Source of the DNA: Bacteroidales bacterium UBA6431
Lineage (GTDB): Bacteria > Bacteroidota > Bacteroidia > Bacteroidales > UBA932
Assembly: GCA_002439095.1 (NCBI GenBank)
Contig: DJOT01000019.1
Span: 1 to 64,000 of the forward strand
Reading direction: 5' to 3'
Length of the DNA: 64,000 bases
Below, one piece after another: positions 8,181-17,528 of the stretch. The position numbers were made by a program, and so were the translations under genes. How positions within the stretch are numbered: position 1 is the first letter of the stretch; every line of letters starts with the position of its first letter. Under the pieces are notes generated by a model, which had not been told where the DNA came from, ran no database searches, and was given only the letters and a program-made list of their open reading frames with translations.

Positions 8181-9238
8181 GAAGAATCCTTACCATAATT
8201 TTGGCCTGCGCCCTTTGTCAGACCACGCTGCAGTCCCAAGAAGTCATAGGGACATACCGGCTTTCACGCGATGAAGACGGTTGGTATTGCCACAATGTGG
8301 TGGCCACGGAATTCAAAGGCATGCTCTATGCGCAGTGGCAATGCTCAGACAAGGACGAGGATGCGCCTGACACACGGATTTACTATTCCTGTTCAGAAGA
8401 CGGCAGACATTGGAGCGTACCGGAGAAATTGGATATAAGTCTGGACAGCGTGAGGTTCATCTCCAACGGAGGCTGGTGGAGCGGCAGGGACTCTCTTCTG
8501 TGCTTTATCAATGTGGCGAAACTTGACGGGAGCAGAGCATGCCTGTATGTCAAATCGGGAGACGGCAAGAAATGGACTTCCCCGCGTCCAGTGACAGACA
8601 GCGCCGGACTTCCTGTCCAGGGAATCATAGAGCAGGACACAAGAAGTCTGCCTGACGGGAGGATACTTACAGCATTCCACATAGGTGCGGGGATGATATG
8701 CACCCCATATTTCACCGATGACCCTACTGCCGAAAGCGGATGGCGGGCAGGGACAATGCCACATCTGCCTTACGAGGGCAAAAGTACAAGCCGGGAGATA
8801 GAGCCTTCGTGGTATCTTGATGGAAACGGAGAAATCGTGATGATCTTCCGGGATCAGGCCGGAAGTTTCCGCAAGCTCCGCTCTATAAGCAGAGACCGGG
8901 GCGAAACTTGGACACTTCCGGAACTCACTGAGATAGAGGACTCACGTTCAAAACAGTCAGCCGGAAATCTTCCTGACGGACGGCCATTCATGGTCTGGAA
9001 CCCTTCGGAATCAAAAGACAGGCTGCCTCTGGCTCTCGCCATAAAGAACGGCGGACTTTGGGAGCGCTACGAATTGCGTGGAGAAGAAGATCTCGCACCG
9101 ATGAGACACGAAGGCCTATATAAGCGCAGAGGTTACAGCTACCCCAAGACCTTTGTATGGAACAACATCCTGGTGATAGGCTATGCGGAAAACAAAGAAG
9201 ACGCCTGCGTGACACTTGTCCGTATACGCAATAAATGA
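8177..9238 (+). CDS. Secreted BNR/sialidase-fold protein
   Basis: A 353-residue protein with a Sec signal peptide (MRRILTIILACALCQTTLQS). The body is a six-bladed beta-propeller type with Asp-box repeats, SEDGRHWSVP near residue 75 and SRDRGETW near residue 243, plus a degenerate one, SGDGKKWTSP. Sialidases and some other glycosidases have this fold, and the C-terminal SYPKTFVW segment is also sialidase-like, but I cannot identify the arginine triad with confidence, so enzymatic activity is uncertain. The ATG overlaps the SDR stop (ATGA), so it is translated with the steroid-type genes. An upstream GTG frame start at 8141 was rejected because it would hide the signal peptide. Confidence 0.72.
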   Translation: MRRILTIILACALCQTTLQSQEVIGTYRLSRDEDGWYCHNVVATEFKGMLYAQWQCSDKDEDAPDTRIYYSCSEDGRHWSVPEKLDISLDSVRFISNGGWWSGRDSLLCFINVAKLDGSRACLYVKSGDGKKWTSPRPVTDSAGLPVQGIIEQDTRSLPDGRILTAFHIGAGMICTPYFTDDPTAESGWRAGTMPHLPYEGKSTSREIEPSWYLDGNGEIVMIFRDQAGSFRKLRSISRDRGETWTLPELTEIEDSRSKQSAGNLPDGRPFMVWNPSESKDRLPLALAIKNGGLWERYELRGEEDLAPMRHEGLYKRRGYSYPKTFVWNNILVIGYAENKEDACVTLVRIRNK

Positions 9239-9239
9239 T

Positions 9240-9247
9240 TAACTTTG
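9240..9247 (+). promoter_or_regulatory. -7 box for yicC
   Basis: TAACTTTG matches TAnnTTTG and lies 24 bases before the ATG at 9272. A TTG at 9216-9218 sits 21 bases upstream, an acceptable -33 element. It begins two bases after the stop of the preceding gene. Confidence 0.6.
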
Positions 9248-9271
9248 CACCGGCACAAAAAACAGAAAACA

Positions 9272-10156
9272 ATGATCAGATCCATGACCGGCTACGGCAA
9301 GGCTGAGGCCTTGTTGGAAAGTGGTAAAATCACAATCGAGATAAGAACCCTCAATGGCAAGACAGCCGACATAGGGCTCAAGACGCAACTCCTTCCTAAG
9401 GACAAGGAACTTGAACTTCGTTCCCGAATCGCAGCAAGACTGGTCAGGGGCACTATAGACGTGTTCCTGACTTATGAGCCTAATTCTTCGGAAAGCATGA
9501 GGCAAATAGATATGGAGGCAGCTCGCGCTTACATAGCACAGACCTCCATCCTCGCAAGGGAGATGGGTGTCCAATACAGCCCCACCAATACGGCCGTCCT
9601 GCTCAATGCGGTGCTTGGCCTGCCGAATCTTACCGATACAAAGAAGGCGGATGTCATAACGGAAGAGAACTGGCCGGCGGTAAGCGATGCGTTTGACCGC
9701 TGCCTTGAAATCGTGGACGAGTACCGTGTCCACGAAGGGGAGGCCCTCTACAAAGATGTAACTTCGAGAGTCTCAAAGATTCTGGATCTTTATGGAGAGG
9801 TGGAGTCTCATGAGAAGGAGAGGCTCGATGCCGTGAGGAACCGCATACTCAAGGCGGCAGAAGATCTGAAAGTCAAACTTGACAGCGAACGCTTCGAGCA
9901 GGAGATGATATTTTACCTTGAGAAGCTGGACATAAATGAAGAGAAAGTCCGCCTGCGTCAGCACTGCAAGTACTTCATGGATACTATAGACTCCGAGACT
10001 TTTCCAGGAAAGAAACTCGGATTCATCATCCAGGAAATGGGCAGGGAGATCAACACCACAGGCTCAAAGGCGAACCATGCTGAGATACAAAAGCTCGTCG
10101 TTCAGATGAAAGACGAGCTTGAAAAGATACGGGAGCAGTCGATGAATATACTCTGA
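9272..10156 (+). CDS. yicC: YicC/YloC family endoribonuclease
   Basis: A 294-residue protein with the diagnostic N-terminus MIRSMTGYGKAE and the C-terminal block KKLGFIIQEMGREINTTGSKA. The family is a cytoplasmic stress-linked endoribonuclease in proteobacteria and firmicutes. The ATG at 9272 is chosen because MIRSMTGYG is the universal N-terminus and the -7 box lies just upstream; a frame extending to 9245 is excluded. It ends seven bases before the convergent bactofilin stop. Confidence 0.92.
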   Translation: MIRSMTGYGKAEALLESGKITIEIRTLNGKTADIGLKTQLLPKDKELELRSRIAARLVRGTIDVFLTYEPNSSESMRQIDMEAARAYIAQTSILAREMGVQYSPTNTAVLLNAVLGLPNLTDTKKADVITEENWPAVSDAFDRCLEIVDEYRVHEGEALYKDVTSRVSKILDLYGEVESHEKERLDAVRNRILKAAEDLKVKLDSERFEQEMIFYLEKLDINEEKVRLRQHCKYFMDTIDSETFPGKKLGFIIQEMGREINTTGSKANHAEIQKLVVQMKDELEKIREQSMNIL

Positions 10157-10163
10157 GACTTCC

Positions 10164-10613
10164 CTATTCGGTTTTTGAAGCTGCGGCAACTTTCGGTGCC
10201 GCGGCTTTTTCGTTCTTGCCGGATTTCTTCTTGACGATGTCTGCCACTGACTTCTCGAACTCCTGCTCGCTTATCATGCTGCATGTCCCGTTGAATTGGG
10301 CGCCCATCTCAACTTGAAGTTTGTTGATGTGGATGCTGCCGGATACGGAGGCAAGGCTTTTGACAGAGAGAGTGTCCTTGACATAGACTTCCCCCTCGAT
10401 CTTTCCCCAGAGGTCAAGGTTTGAACAGAGGATATTGCCGGATATGACCGCCGTTTCCCCGATTACGATCTTGCCTTCGGAGAACACGGTGCCTGATACC
10501 TCTCCGTCTACCCGTATGTCGGTCGATGATACGATATCGCCTGTTATGGCGGCGCCTCTGGATATTCGGGTCACGTCATTGACATTGACGGACATGTCTG
10601 AAGATTTCTGCAT
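10164..10613 (-). CDS. Bactofilin (polymer-forming cytoskeletal protein)
   Basis: A protein of about 149 residues dominated by a right-handed beta-helix: short repeats such as ITGDIVSSTDIRVDGEVSG, GKIVIGETAVISGNI and GKIEGEVYVKDTLSVKS. The tail is Lys/Ala rich. Bactofilins polymerise without nucleotide and act in cell shape or envelope assembly. Two starts are possible: ATG at 10613 (13 bases after the secA stop) or ATG at 10646 inside secA; I chose the former because the extra residues look like secA shadow sequence. It lies directly downstream of secA and is probably read from the secA promoter. Confidence 0.85.
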   Translation of the reverse strand: MQKSSDMSVNVNDVTRISRGAAITGDIVSSTDIRVDGEVSGTVFSEGKIVIGETAVISGNILCSNLDLWGKIEGEVYVKDTLSVKSLASVSGSIHINKLQVEMGAQFNGTCSMISEQEFEKSVADIVKKKSGKNEKAAAPKVAAASKTE

Positions 10614-10626
10614 AATATCTGTGTTT

Positions 10627-13600
10627 TTAAACAAGCCCTTTCCCATGGCAGTTCTTGTATTTCTTGCCGCTGCCGCACGGGCAAGGGTCATTGCGTCCTA
10701 TTGTCTTGTCGACTTTGATCGGGGTGCGTGCCTTCTGCTCCGCGTTGGTGGCCAGATCGCTTCTGCCCGCCTGCATCTTGCTCATGTCCGGGCTCTGCTG
10801 CACCGCACGTTGAGGACGTTGCGGCTGGTCCGGAGTCTCCCTCAGCGGGACATACGCCTTGAAGAGGAATGACAGCACATCCTTGTTGAGGGTCTCAAGC
10901 ATTGAGGCGAAGAGGTTGTAGCTCTCAAGCTTATATACCACAACCGGGTCTTTCTGCTCGTATGAGGCGTTCTGCACGCTCTGTTTGAGGTCGTCCATCT
11001 CGCGCAGGTGCTCTTTCCAATGCTCGTCTATCTGGTAGAGTATGATGTTCTTGCTGAGAGTCTTGGCAATCTCGCGTCCGTCGGAGTTGTAGGCTTTCTC
11101 GAGGTTGACACTGAGCCCGATCTGCTTGATGCCGTCGGAGACAGGGATGGCTATGTTCTGGTAGAGTTTGCCCTGTTTCTCATAGACTTCCTTGACGATA
11201 GGGTAGAGTTTTTCAACGAGGGTGTCCATGCGGCGCTTGTAGACTTCCATCATGTGCTCTGTAAGTCTGTCCTCGAGTTCCTCGCGTTTGGCTTTCTCAT
11301 AGAATGCGGCATCGAAACCGGTGTCTATTGAATACATGGCCATGAGGGCCACCTCGAAGTCCTCGAACGGGAGGTGGCGGTTCTTCTCCACGAAAAGGGT
11401 GGCTGCATCGAGCATCATGTTGCGCAGGTCGATCTCTATCTTGTCTCCGCTGATGGCATTGCGGCGGCGTGCGTAGATGGCCTCCCTCTGGTAGTTCATG
11501 ACGTCATCGTATTCGAGGAGGCGCTTGCGGATGCCGAAGTTATTCTCTTCGACCTTGCGCTGCGCGTTCTCGACAGCCTTGGAGAGCATGTTGTTCTCGA
11601 GGGCCTCGTCATCGGCCATGCCTAGCCTGTCCACCATGCCGGCTATCCTCTCTGAGCCGAACAGACGCATGAGCTTGTCCTCAAGGGAGAGGTAGAATGT
11701 TGATGAGCCCGGATCTCCCTGTCGCCCCGCACGTCCACGGAGCTGGCGGTCAACACGGCGGGAATCGTGCCTCTCCGTGCCGATGATGGCGAGTCCGCCG
11801 GCCGCTTTGACCTCGGGAGAGAGCTTGATGTCGGTACCGCGTCCCGCCATGTTGGTGGCGATGGTGACGGTGGAACTCTGGCCTGCCTGGGCCACGATCT
11901 CGGCCTCGCGGGCATGCTCCTTGGCATTGAGCACATTGTGACGTATCCCCCTCATCCGGAGCATACGGCTCAGGAGTTCTGAAGTCTCCACGTCCGTGGT
12001 ACCTACAAGCACCGGACGTCCCTCGGAGGTGAGTTTTACGATGCGCTCGATCACGGCGTTGTACTTGGCCTTCTTGGTCTTGTATATCAGGTCGTTCTGG
12101 TCGTCGCGGATGACAGGACGGTTGGTCGGGATGACCATCACGTCCAGCTTGTATATGCTCCAGAACTCGCCCGCCTCGGTCTCGGCCGTACCGGTCATGC
12201 CGGCGAGCTTGTGGTACATGCGGAAGTAGTTCTGGAGGGTGATGGTGGCGAATGTCTGAGTGGCGCCCTCGACTTTGACGTTCTCCTTGGCCTCCACGGC
12301 CTGATGCAGTCCGTCGCTCCAGCGACGCCCTTCCATGATACGGCCGGTGGACTCGTCCACAATCTTGACCTGTCCGTCCATTATCACATAGTCCACATCC
12401 TTCTCGAACATCGTGTAGGCCTTCAGCAACTGAATCACCGTGTGCACGCGCTCGCTCTTGAGGGAGAACTCGGACATCAGGGCGTCCTTTTTCTGCTGTT
12501 TCTCCTGGAGCGGGAGGTCTGAATGCTCGATTTCGGCTGTCTGTGAACCTACGTCAGGGAGCACGAAGAAGTCATCGTTGCCGACGGCGCTGGCAAGCAC
12601 CTCATGCCCCTTGTCGGTCATGTCCACGGAGTGGAGCTGCTCGTTGATGACAAAATACAGTGGATCCGTCACGACAGGCATCTCCCTCTCGTTGTCCTGC
12701 ATATAGTAGTTCTCCGCTTTCTGGAGGAGGACTTTCATGCCCGGCTCGGAAAGGAACTTGATAAGAGGGGCGTACTTCGGCAGTCCCTTGTGGGCGCGCA
12801 GCAGGAGTTTGCCTCCCTCGTTCTCATCGCCCTCCGCTATTTTCTTTCGGGCTTCGTTGAGCACCTGGTTGACAAGGGTGCGCTGCGCCTGATAGAGTTT
12901 CTCGACAAATGGCTTGAACTCCATGAACTGCGCCTCGTCGGCATCATTGCGCTGGATCGGGCCGGAGATGATAAGAGGAGTACGTGCGTCGTCGATGAGC
13001 ACTGAGTCCACCTCATCGACGATGGCATAGTGGTGCTTGCGCTGCACCAGATCCTCCTGGACCACAGCCATGTTGTCACGCAGATAGTCGAAACCGAATT
13101 CGTTGTTGGTTCCGAAAGTGATGTCGCAGTTGTAGGCCTTGCGCCTTGCATCCGAGTTAGGCTGGTGCTTGTCGATGCAGTCTACTGACAGGCCGTGGAA
13201 CATGTACAGAGGTCCCATCCATTCGGAGTCACGCTTGGAAAGGTAGTCGTTGACTGTGACCATGTGTACGCCCTTGCCCGCGAGGGCGTTGAGGAACACC
13301 GGAAGCGTCGCTACGAGGGTCTTGCCCTCACCGGTGGCCATCTCGGCGATTTTCCCCTGATGCAGGGCGATGCCTCCTATGAGCTGCACGTCGTAATGCA
13401 CCATGTCCCAGGTGATCTCGTTGCCGCCGGCTACCCAGTGATTGTGGTAGATTGCGTTGTCGCCGTCTATGGTGACGAAGTCGTGGCTCACGGAGAGGTC
13501 TTTGTCGAACTGCGTGGCAGTTACCACCACGGACTCGTTTTCCTTGAAGCGACGGGCTGTGGACTTCATTATGGCGAAAGCCTCGGGGAGCATCTCGTTG

Positions 13601-13911
13601 AGGCTCTTCTCGATGGCTTCGTCCTCATCTTTGACGAGCTTGTCCGATTCGTCGGCGAGTTTCTCCTTTTCCGAGACGGGTATGTCCTTGTTGAGTTCTT
13701 CTTTGATCTGTGCTATGCGGTTCTCGAACGGGGCCTCCACTTCTGACAGCTTGTGGCGAAGGGCCGCCGAACGTGCGCGGAGTTCATCGTTGGACAGGGC
13801 GTCAATCTCCGGATAGACCGCAAGGATCTTCTGCAGGATCGGCTTGACCGCCTTGTAGTCGCGGTCGGCCTTGGAGCCGAACACTTTTCCTATTACTGAA
13901 GCAAATGACAT
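10627..13911 (-). CDS. secA: Preprotein translocase ATPase SecA
   Basis: A 1,094-residue SecA, the long form typical of Bacteroidota. Visible are Walker A MATGEGKT, the [15 protein letters not shown] helicase segment, GRGTDIKL, the [13 protein letters not shown] motif and the C-terminal zinc-binding [14 protein letters not shown]. SecA drives Sec-dependent export through SecYEG. The extra length over E. coli SecA lies mainly in the N-terminal acidic helix (residues 55-115) and in the nucleotide-binding fold insertion around residues 330-420. The gene shares a divergent promoter region with the beta-galactosidase gene. Confidence 0.98.
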   Translation of the reverse strand: MSFASVIGKVFGSKADRDYKAVKPILQKILAVYPEIDALSNDELRARSAALRHKLSEVEAPFENRIAQIKEELNKDIPVSEKEKLADESDKLVKDEDEAIEKSLNEMLPEAFAIMKSTARRFKENESVVVTATQFDKDLSVSHDFVTIDGDNAIYHNHWVAGGNEITWDMVHYDVQLIGGIALHQGKIAEMATGEGKTLVATLPVFLNALAGKGVHMVTVNDYLSKRDSEWMGPLYMFHGLSVDCIDKHQPNSDARRKAYNCDITFGTNNEFGFDYLRDNMAVVQEDLVQRKHHYAIVDEVDSVLIDDARTPLIISGPIQRNDADEAQFMEFKPFVEKLYQAQRTLVNQVLNEARKKIAEGDENEGGKLLLRAHKGLPKYAPLIKFLSEPGMKVLLQKAENYYMQDNEREMPVVTDPLYFVINEQLHSVDMTDKGHEVLASAVGNDDFFVLPDVGSQTAEIEHSDLPLQEKQQKKDALMSEFSLKSERVHTVIQLLKAYTMFEKDVDYVIMDGQVKIVDESTGRIMEGRRWSDGLHQAVEAKENVKVEGATQTFATITLQNYFRMYHKLAGMTGTAETEAGEFWSIYKLDVMVIPTNRPVIRDDQNDLIYKTKKAKYNAVIERIVKLTSEGRPVLVGTTDVETSELLSRMLRMRGIRHNVLNAKEHAREAEIVAQAGQSSTVTIATNMAGRGTDIKLSPEVKAAGGLAIIGTERHDSRRVDRQLRGRAGRQGDPGSSTFYLSLEDKLMRLFGSERIAGMVDRLGMADDEALENNMLSKAVENAQRKVEENNFGIRKRLLEYDDVMNYQREAIYARRRNAISGDKIEIDLRNMMLDAATLFVEKNRHLPFEDFEVALMAMYSIDTGFDAAFYEKAKREELEDRLTEHMMEVYKRRMDTLVEKLYPIVKEVYEKQGKLYQNIAIPVSDGIKQIGLSVNLEKAYNSDGREIAKTLSKNIILYQIDEHWKEHLREMDDLKQSVQNASYEQKDPVVVYKLESYNLFASMLETLNKDVLSFLFKAYVPLRETPDQPQRPQRAVQQSPDMSKMQAGRSDLATNAEQKARTPIKVDKTIGRNDPCPCGSGKKYKNCHGKGLV

Positions 13912-13935
13912 TCTTCTAAAAATTATTAAATCTCA

Positions 13936-13953
13936 CAAATATAACTATATTTG
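13936..13953. promoter_or_regulatory. Back-to-back -7 boxes for secA and beta-galactosidase
   Basis: CAAATATA-ac-TATATTTG is a perfect 8-bp inverted repeat with a two-base centre. Read on the minus strand it gives TATATTTG for secA, and on the plus strand TATATTTG for the GH2 gene, both matching TAnnTTTG. Start codons lie 24 bases away on each side. Confidence 0.6.
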
Positions 13954-13977
13954 TCCTTTCAACAAAATCGATAACCA

Positions 13978-16455
13978 ATGAATCATCACGTTATGTCCAT
14001 CGTGGCTGCGGCGCTTCTCCTTGCGGGATGCGGCGGCAACACCTCCCCACGTTCGGAGGAGGACTTCAATTTCGGATGGAAATTCTCCCTTGGGGATGAC
14101 CCGTCCTGGTCTGAGACTGCATACGACGATGCGGCATGGAGACAGCTCCACCTGCCGCACGACTGGTCAGTGGAAGGTGAATTTTCCAAGGATAACCCGT
14201 CCACCCCGAGCGGCGGTGCCCTCCCGGGCGGAACCGGATGGTACCGCAAGACTTTCGTCCTTCCGGAACTTTCAGGAGATGAACGTTACAGCATCGAGTT
14301 CGACGGAGTCTTCATGAACAGCACAGTCTACATCAACGGGCACGCCCTCGGGACACGCCCGTACGGCTACAGTTCTTTCTGTTATGACCTCACGCCGTAT
14401 CTGCAGGCAGGTGAAAACCTCATCGCGGTGCGCTGCGACAATGCCGAGCAGCCGAACTCAAGGTGGTATGCCGGATGCGGCATCTACCGCAATGTGAGGC
14501 TCGTGCGCACTTCGGACACCCATGTGGCATACAACGGTGACTTCGTGACGACCCCTGTCGCGGGTGACAGGAGTCTCGTACGGGTGCAGACAGACATCGA
14601 AAGTCCGGAGACATCGGGGCTGAAAGTCAGATACCGGATCCTCGACCACAGCGGGCGAGGGATAGCATCGGCATGGGGAACCTGTGCTGACGGCACTGCC
14701 GGCGGCGAGCTCGAGCTCCGCGGAACGAGGCTCTGGAGTCCGGACAGCCCTTATCTTTATACGCTCAGGACCGAGCTGTATAGTGGAGATGTTCTCAAGG
14801 ACATCCATGATACCCGTTTCGGAGTGCGGAGCATCAGTTGGGACAAGGACAAGGGGTTCTTCATCAACGGGGAGAATGTCAAGATGCTCGGTGTGTGCAT
14901 GCATCATGACATGGGCTGCATCGGCACGGCCGTACATCGCCGTGCGCTTGAACGCCAGCTCGAAAAACTCAAGAGCATGGGAGTCAATGCGATCCGTACC
15001 TCGCACAACCCTCCTGCCCCTGAACTGCTGGATCTGTGCGACGAGATGGGATTCCTTGTGATGGACGAGGCGATGGACATGTGGCGCAAGCGCAAGACCC
15101 GCTACGACTATGCACGCTTTTTCGACGAGTGGCACAAGGCCGATGTCCAGGATTTCATAAGGCGCGACCGCAACCACCCGAGCGTGGTCATGTGGAGCAT
15201 AGGCAACGAGATCCTTGAGCAGAGCGATTCCAAGAGCGACCTTATCGAGAATCTCAGTGCCGAGGAGGCCAACACCCTGCTCAATTTCATTCACTCCCTC
15301 GGACAGAGCGACTCCAGTGAAAACAACCCCAACATCCTGCTGACAAGGCATCTGGCCGGTTTGGTACGGGAACTCGACACCACGAGAGCCATCACCGCCG
15401 GATGCAACGGGGTCTGGCCGGGCAACAATCTTCTGCGCAGCGGGGCGCTTGACGTGTATGGCTTCAACTACCATCCGCATCTTTATGACTCCTGCCGCGT
15501 ATGGTTCCCGGACAAGCCTCTGATCGGCTCGGAGACAGCATCGGCCCTCAACAGCCGCGGAGTATATTATCAGCCTTCCACCCGTGTGCAGAAACTGCTG
15601 GGCAAGGACTGGGCTCCGGGACAGGAGGAAGATCACCAGTGCACGGCATACGATGTGAGCAGCGCCCCTTGGGCCAACACTGCCACGGAAGCGTGGGTTG
15701 CGGTGCGTGACAGGGACTATGTGGCGGGGACATTCCTCTGGACAGGTTTCGACTATCTCGGAGAGCCTACCCCTTACGGATGGCCGTCGAGGAGTTCATA
15801 TTTCGGGGTGTTCGATCTGGCAGGATTCCCTAAGGACAGCTACTGGCTGTACAAGTCCGAGTGGACGGACGAGACCACACTGCACCTCTTTCCTCATTGG
15901 AATTGGTCAGAGGGTGACAAGGTGGACATCTGGGCCTATTACAACAATGCGGATGAGGTAGAACTCCTCGTCAACGGCAAGTCGCTGGGCAGACGCTCAA
16001 AGACAAAGGATGTCCTCCACGCGGAATGGCTTTCCGTACCTTTCGAGGCGGGCAAGATCGAGGCTGTATCCTACAAAGACGGCAAGGAGGTCGCACGTGA
16101 CGCACGTTACACCACCGGGCCGGCGGTGTCGCTCAAGCTCACAGCCGACCGGGATGTGATTTCTGCGGACGGGTACGATCTCTCTTTCGTTACGGTGGAA
16201 GCGCTTGATGCCAACGGACGGGAGGTCCCGACGGCTGACGACATGCTGACATTCAGCGTAGACGGGGCCGGGGAACTCTTCGGAGTGGACAACGGCAATG
16301 CGGCTGACACACTCTCGCTCAAAGGCTCACGCAAGGCCCTGTTCTCGGGCAAGGCTCTTGCCGTGATACGCTCCAAGAAGGGGGAAAAGGGCAGCGCAAC
16401 CCTTACTGTCAGCGCCCCTTACGGGACGGTGAAGCTCAACATAAAGGCCGAGTAA
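13978..16455 (+). CDS. GH2 beta-galactosidase-like lipoprotein
   Basis: An 825-residue glycoside hydrolase family 2 protein. The N-terminus (MSIVAAALLLAGCGGN) is a lipoprotein signal with lipobox LAGC. Domain order: jelly-roll sugar-binding domain (about 30-190), immunoglobulin-like domain, TIM barrel (about 290-600), then Ig-like domains of the DUF4982/invasin type. The general acid/base is Glu411 in WSIGNEILE and the nucleophile Glu519 in IGSETAS. It should act at the cell surface or in the periplasm on beta-galactosides or related glycans; exact linkage is not predictable. It stands alone with no SusC/D or regulator beside it. Confidence 0.9.
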   Translation: MNHHVMSIVAAALLLAGCGGNTSPRSEEDFNFGWKFSLGDDPSWSETAYDDAAWRQLHLPHDWSVEGEFSKDNPSTPSGGALPGGTGWYRKTFVLPELSGDERYSIEFDGVFMNSTVYINGHALGTRPYGYSSFCYDLTPYLQAGENLIAVRCDNAEQPNSRWYAGCGIYRNVRLVRTSDTHVAYNGDFVTTPVAGDRSLVRVQTDIESPETSGLKVRYRILDHSGRGIASAWGTCADGTAGGELELRGTRLWSPDSPYLYTLRTELYSGDVLKDIHDTRFGVRSISWDKDKGFFINGENVKMLGVCMHHDMGCIGTAVHRRALERQLEKLKSMGVNAIRTSHNPPAPELLDLCDEMGFLVMDEAMDMWRKRKTRYDYARFFDEWHKADVQDFIRRDRNHPSVVMWSIGNEILEQSDSKSDLIENLSAEEANTLLNFIHSLGQSDSSENNPNILLTRHLAGLVRELDTTRAITAGCNGVWPGNNLLRSGALDVYGFNYHPHLYDSCRVWFPDKPLIGSETASALNSRGVYYQPSTRVQKLLGKDWAPGQEEDHQCTAYDVSSAPWANTATEAWVAVRDRDYVAGTFLWTGFDYLGEPTPYGWPSRSSYFGVFDLAGFPKDSYWLYKSEWTDETTLHLFPHWNWSEGDKVDIWAYYNNADEVELLVNGKSLGRRSKTKDVLHAEWLSVPFEAGKIEAVSYKDGKEVARDARYTTGPAVSLKLTADRDVISADGYDLSFVTVEALDANGREVPTADDMLTFSVDGAGELFGVDNGNAADTLSLKGSRKALFSGKALAVIRSKKGEKGSATLTVSAPYGTVKLNIKAE

Positions 16456-16474
16456 TCCGGTCACGGAATTTTTG

Positions 16475-16482
16475 TACCTTTG
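16475..16482 (+). promoter_or_regulatory. -7 box for UbiA prenyltransferase gene
   Basis: TACCTTTG matches TAnnTTTG and ends eight bases before the ATG at 16491, leaving almost no room for a 5' leader. No -33 TTTG is apparent at normal spacing. Confidence 0.5.
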
Positions 16483-16490
16483 CGGCGGAT

Positions 16491-17528
16491 ATGGGTACTA
16501 TACGTCAGTGGTTCAAAAATGCGCGTTCGCTCTCCCTTGTGCAGAGCCTTACGCCGGCCATTCTGGCCGTGGTGATGGCTGCCGGATATGGCGGATTCAG
16601 CATATTTCCGGCGCTATGTGCCGTAGCGGGGGTGGCCTGCGCCCATCTTGCCATGAATCTTGCCGATGACTGGTTTGACTACAAGTCGGACATGATGGGA
16701 GACAGGCAGAGGGTGATACGCAAGGGATTCCGGGCCATGACAGTCAAGTACCCCTATCTGACAGATGGTAGCGAGTCATTGCGGAGCCTGGGGACAGCCA
16801 TAGCCTCGTTCAGTGGGGCGGCCTGCGCCTTTGGAGCTGTCGTGTTCGCTGTCCGCACCAGTCAAAACGGTTTTTGCAGCCCCCAGGGCAGCTGGTGGAT
16901 CGTGGCCATAGTCTGCGTCACGGCGTTTCTGGGGGCATTCTATTCCGCTCCTCCGCTCAAACTCGGTTTTCATGGTCTCGGGGAGATTGTAATAGGAGTG
17001 ATTTTCGGCCCCCTGCTGATGATGGGTGTTTTCTATTCCGCTGCCGGGCAGATGGCGGCGGAGATCGTGTGGATATCCGTTCCTGTAGGACTGCTTGTCC
17101 TGAATATCTTGTATACGCACAGTCTGATAGAGAAAGCCGGAGATGCGGAGAGCGGCAAGATGACTCTAGCGCTTCTGCTCGGCTCTGACCGGGCCGGACT
17201 TGTCATGGCCTATATCGTGAATCTTCTGCCGTTCGTGATGATCGCCGTTGCCGTATGTCTCGGTGCTCTTCACCCGCTCTACCTGTTGTCTCTGGCGGTG
17301 CTTCCGCGGGCGCTCTGGCTTTGCAGCTCGCTCAGGGGCTTCGTCTCCGGCCATCAGGAGGTGCCGGGCAGTCCGCCATTCTGGCTTGGCCCGATGATGA
17401 AATGGGGGCCGGTGAGGGAAGCTGGGGTTGACTGGTTTCTGATGCGGTGGCTGACGGCGCGCAATACGCTGAGCGGATTCTGCATCATGGTCTCTGTCGC
17501 TAAAGTGATACTTCTAATCATATCATAA
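16491..17528 (+). CDS. UbiA-family prenyltransferase
   Basis: A 345-residue polytopic membrane protein with about eight to nine hydrophobic helices. The first Asp-rich motif is NLADDWFDYKSD (about residues 61-72) and a second acidic loop is EKAGDAESGK. The family transfers polyprenyl groups to aromatic or other acceptors, as MenA and UbiA do. The nearest look is the MenA-like branch, but sequence alone does not fix the acceptor. The stop overlaps the start of a radical SAM gene (TAATG), so the two are translationally coupled and may act in one pathway. Confidence 0.85.
   Translation: MGTIRQWFKNARSLSLVQSLTPAILAVVMAAGYGGFSIFPALCAVAGVACAHLAMNLADDWFDYKSDMMGDRQRVIRKGFRAMTVKYPYLTDGSESLRSLGTAIASFSGAACAFGAVVFAVRTSQNGFCSPQGSWWIVAIVCVTAFLGAFYSAPPLKLGFHGLGEIVIGVIFGPLLMMGVFYSAAGQMAAEIVWISVPVGLLVLNILYTHSLIEKAGDAESGKMTLALLLGSDRAGLVMAYIVNLLPFVMIAVAVCLGALHPLYLLSLAVLPRALWLCSSLRGFVSGHQEVPGSPPFWLGPMMKWGPVREAGVDWFLMRWLTARNTLSGFCIMVSVAKVILLIIS

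Noticed and set aside
14458..15636. Long minus-strand open frame of 392 codons
   Set aside because: It lies entirely inside the GH2 gene in antisense, has no recognisable motif, and reflects the GC-rich codon bias of the real gene.
16469..16474. TTTTTG as a -33 element for the UbiA gene
   Set aside because: It abuts the -7 box; required spacing of about 20 bases is not met.
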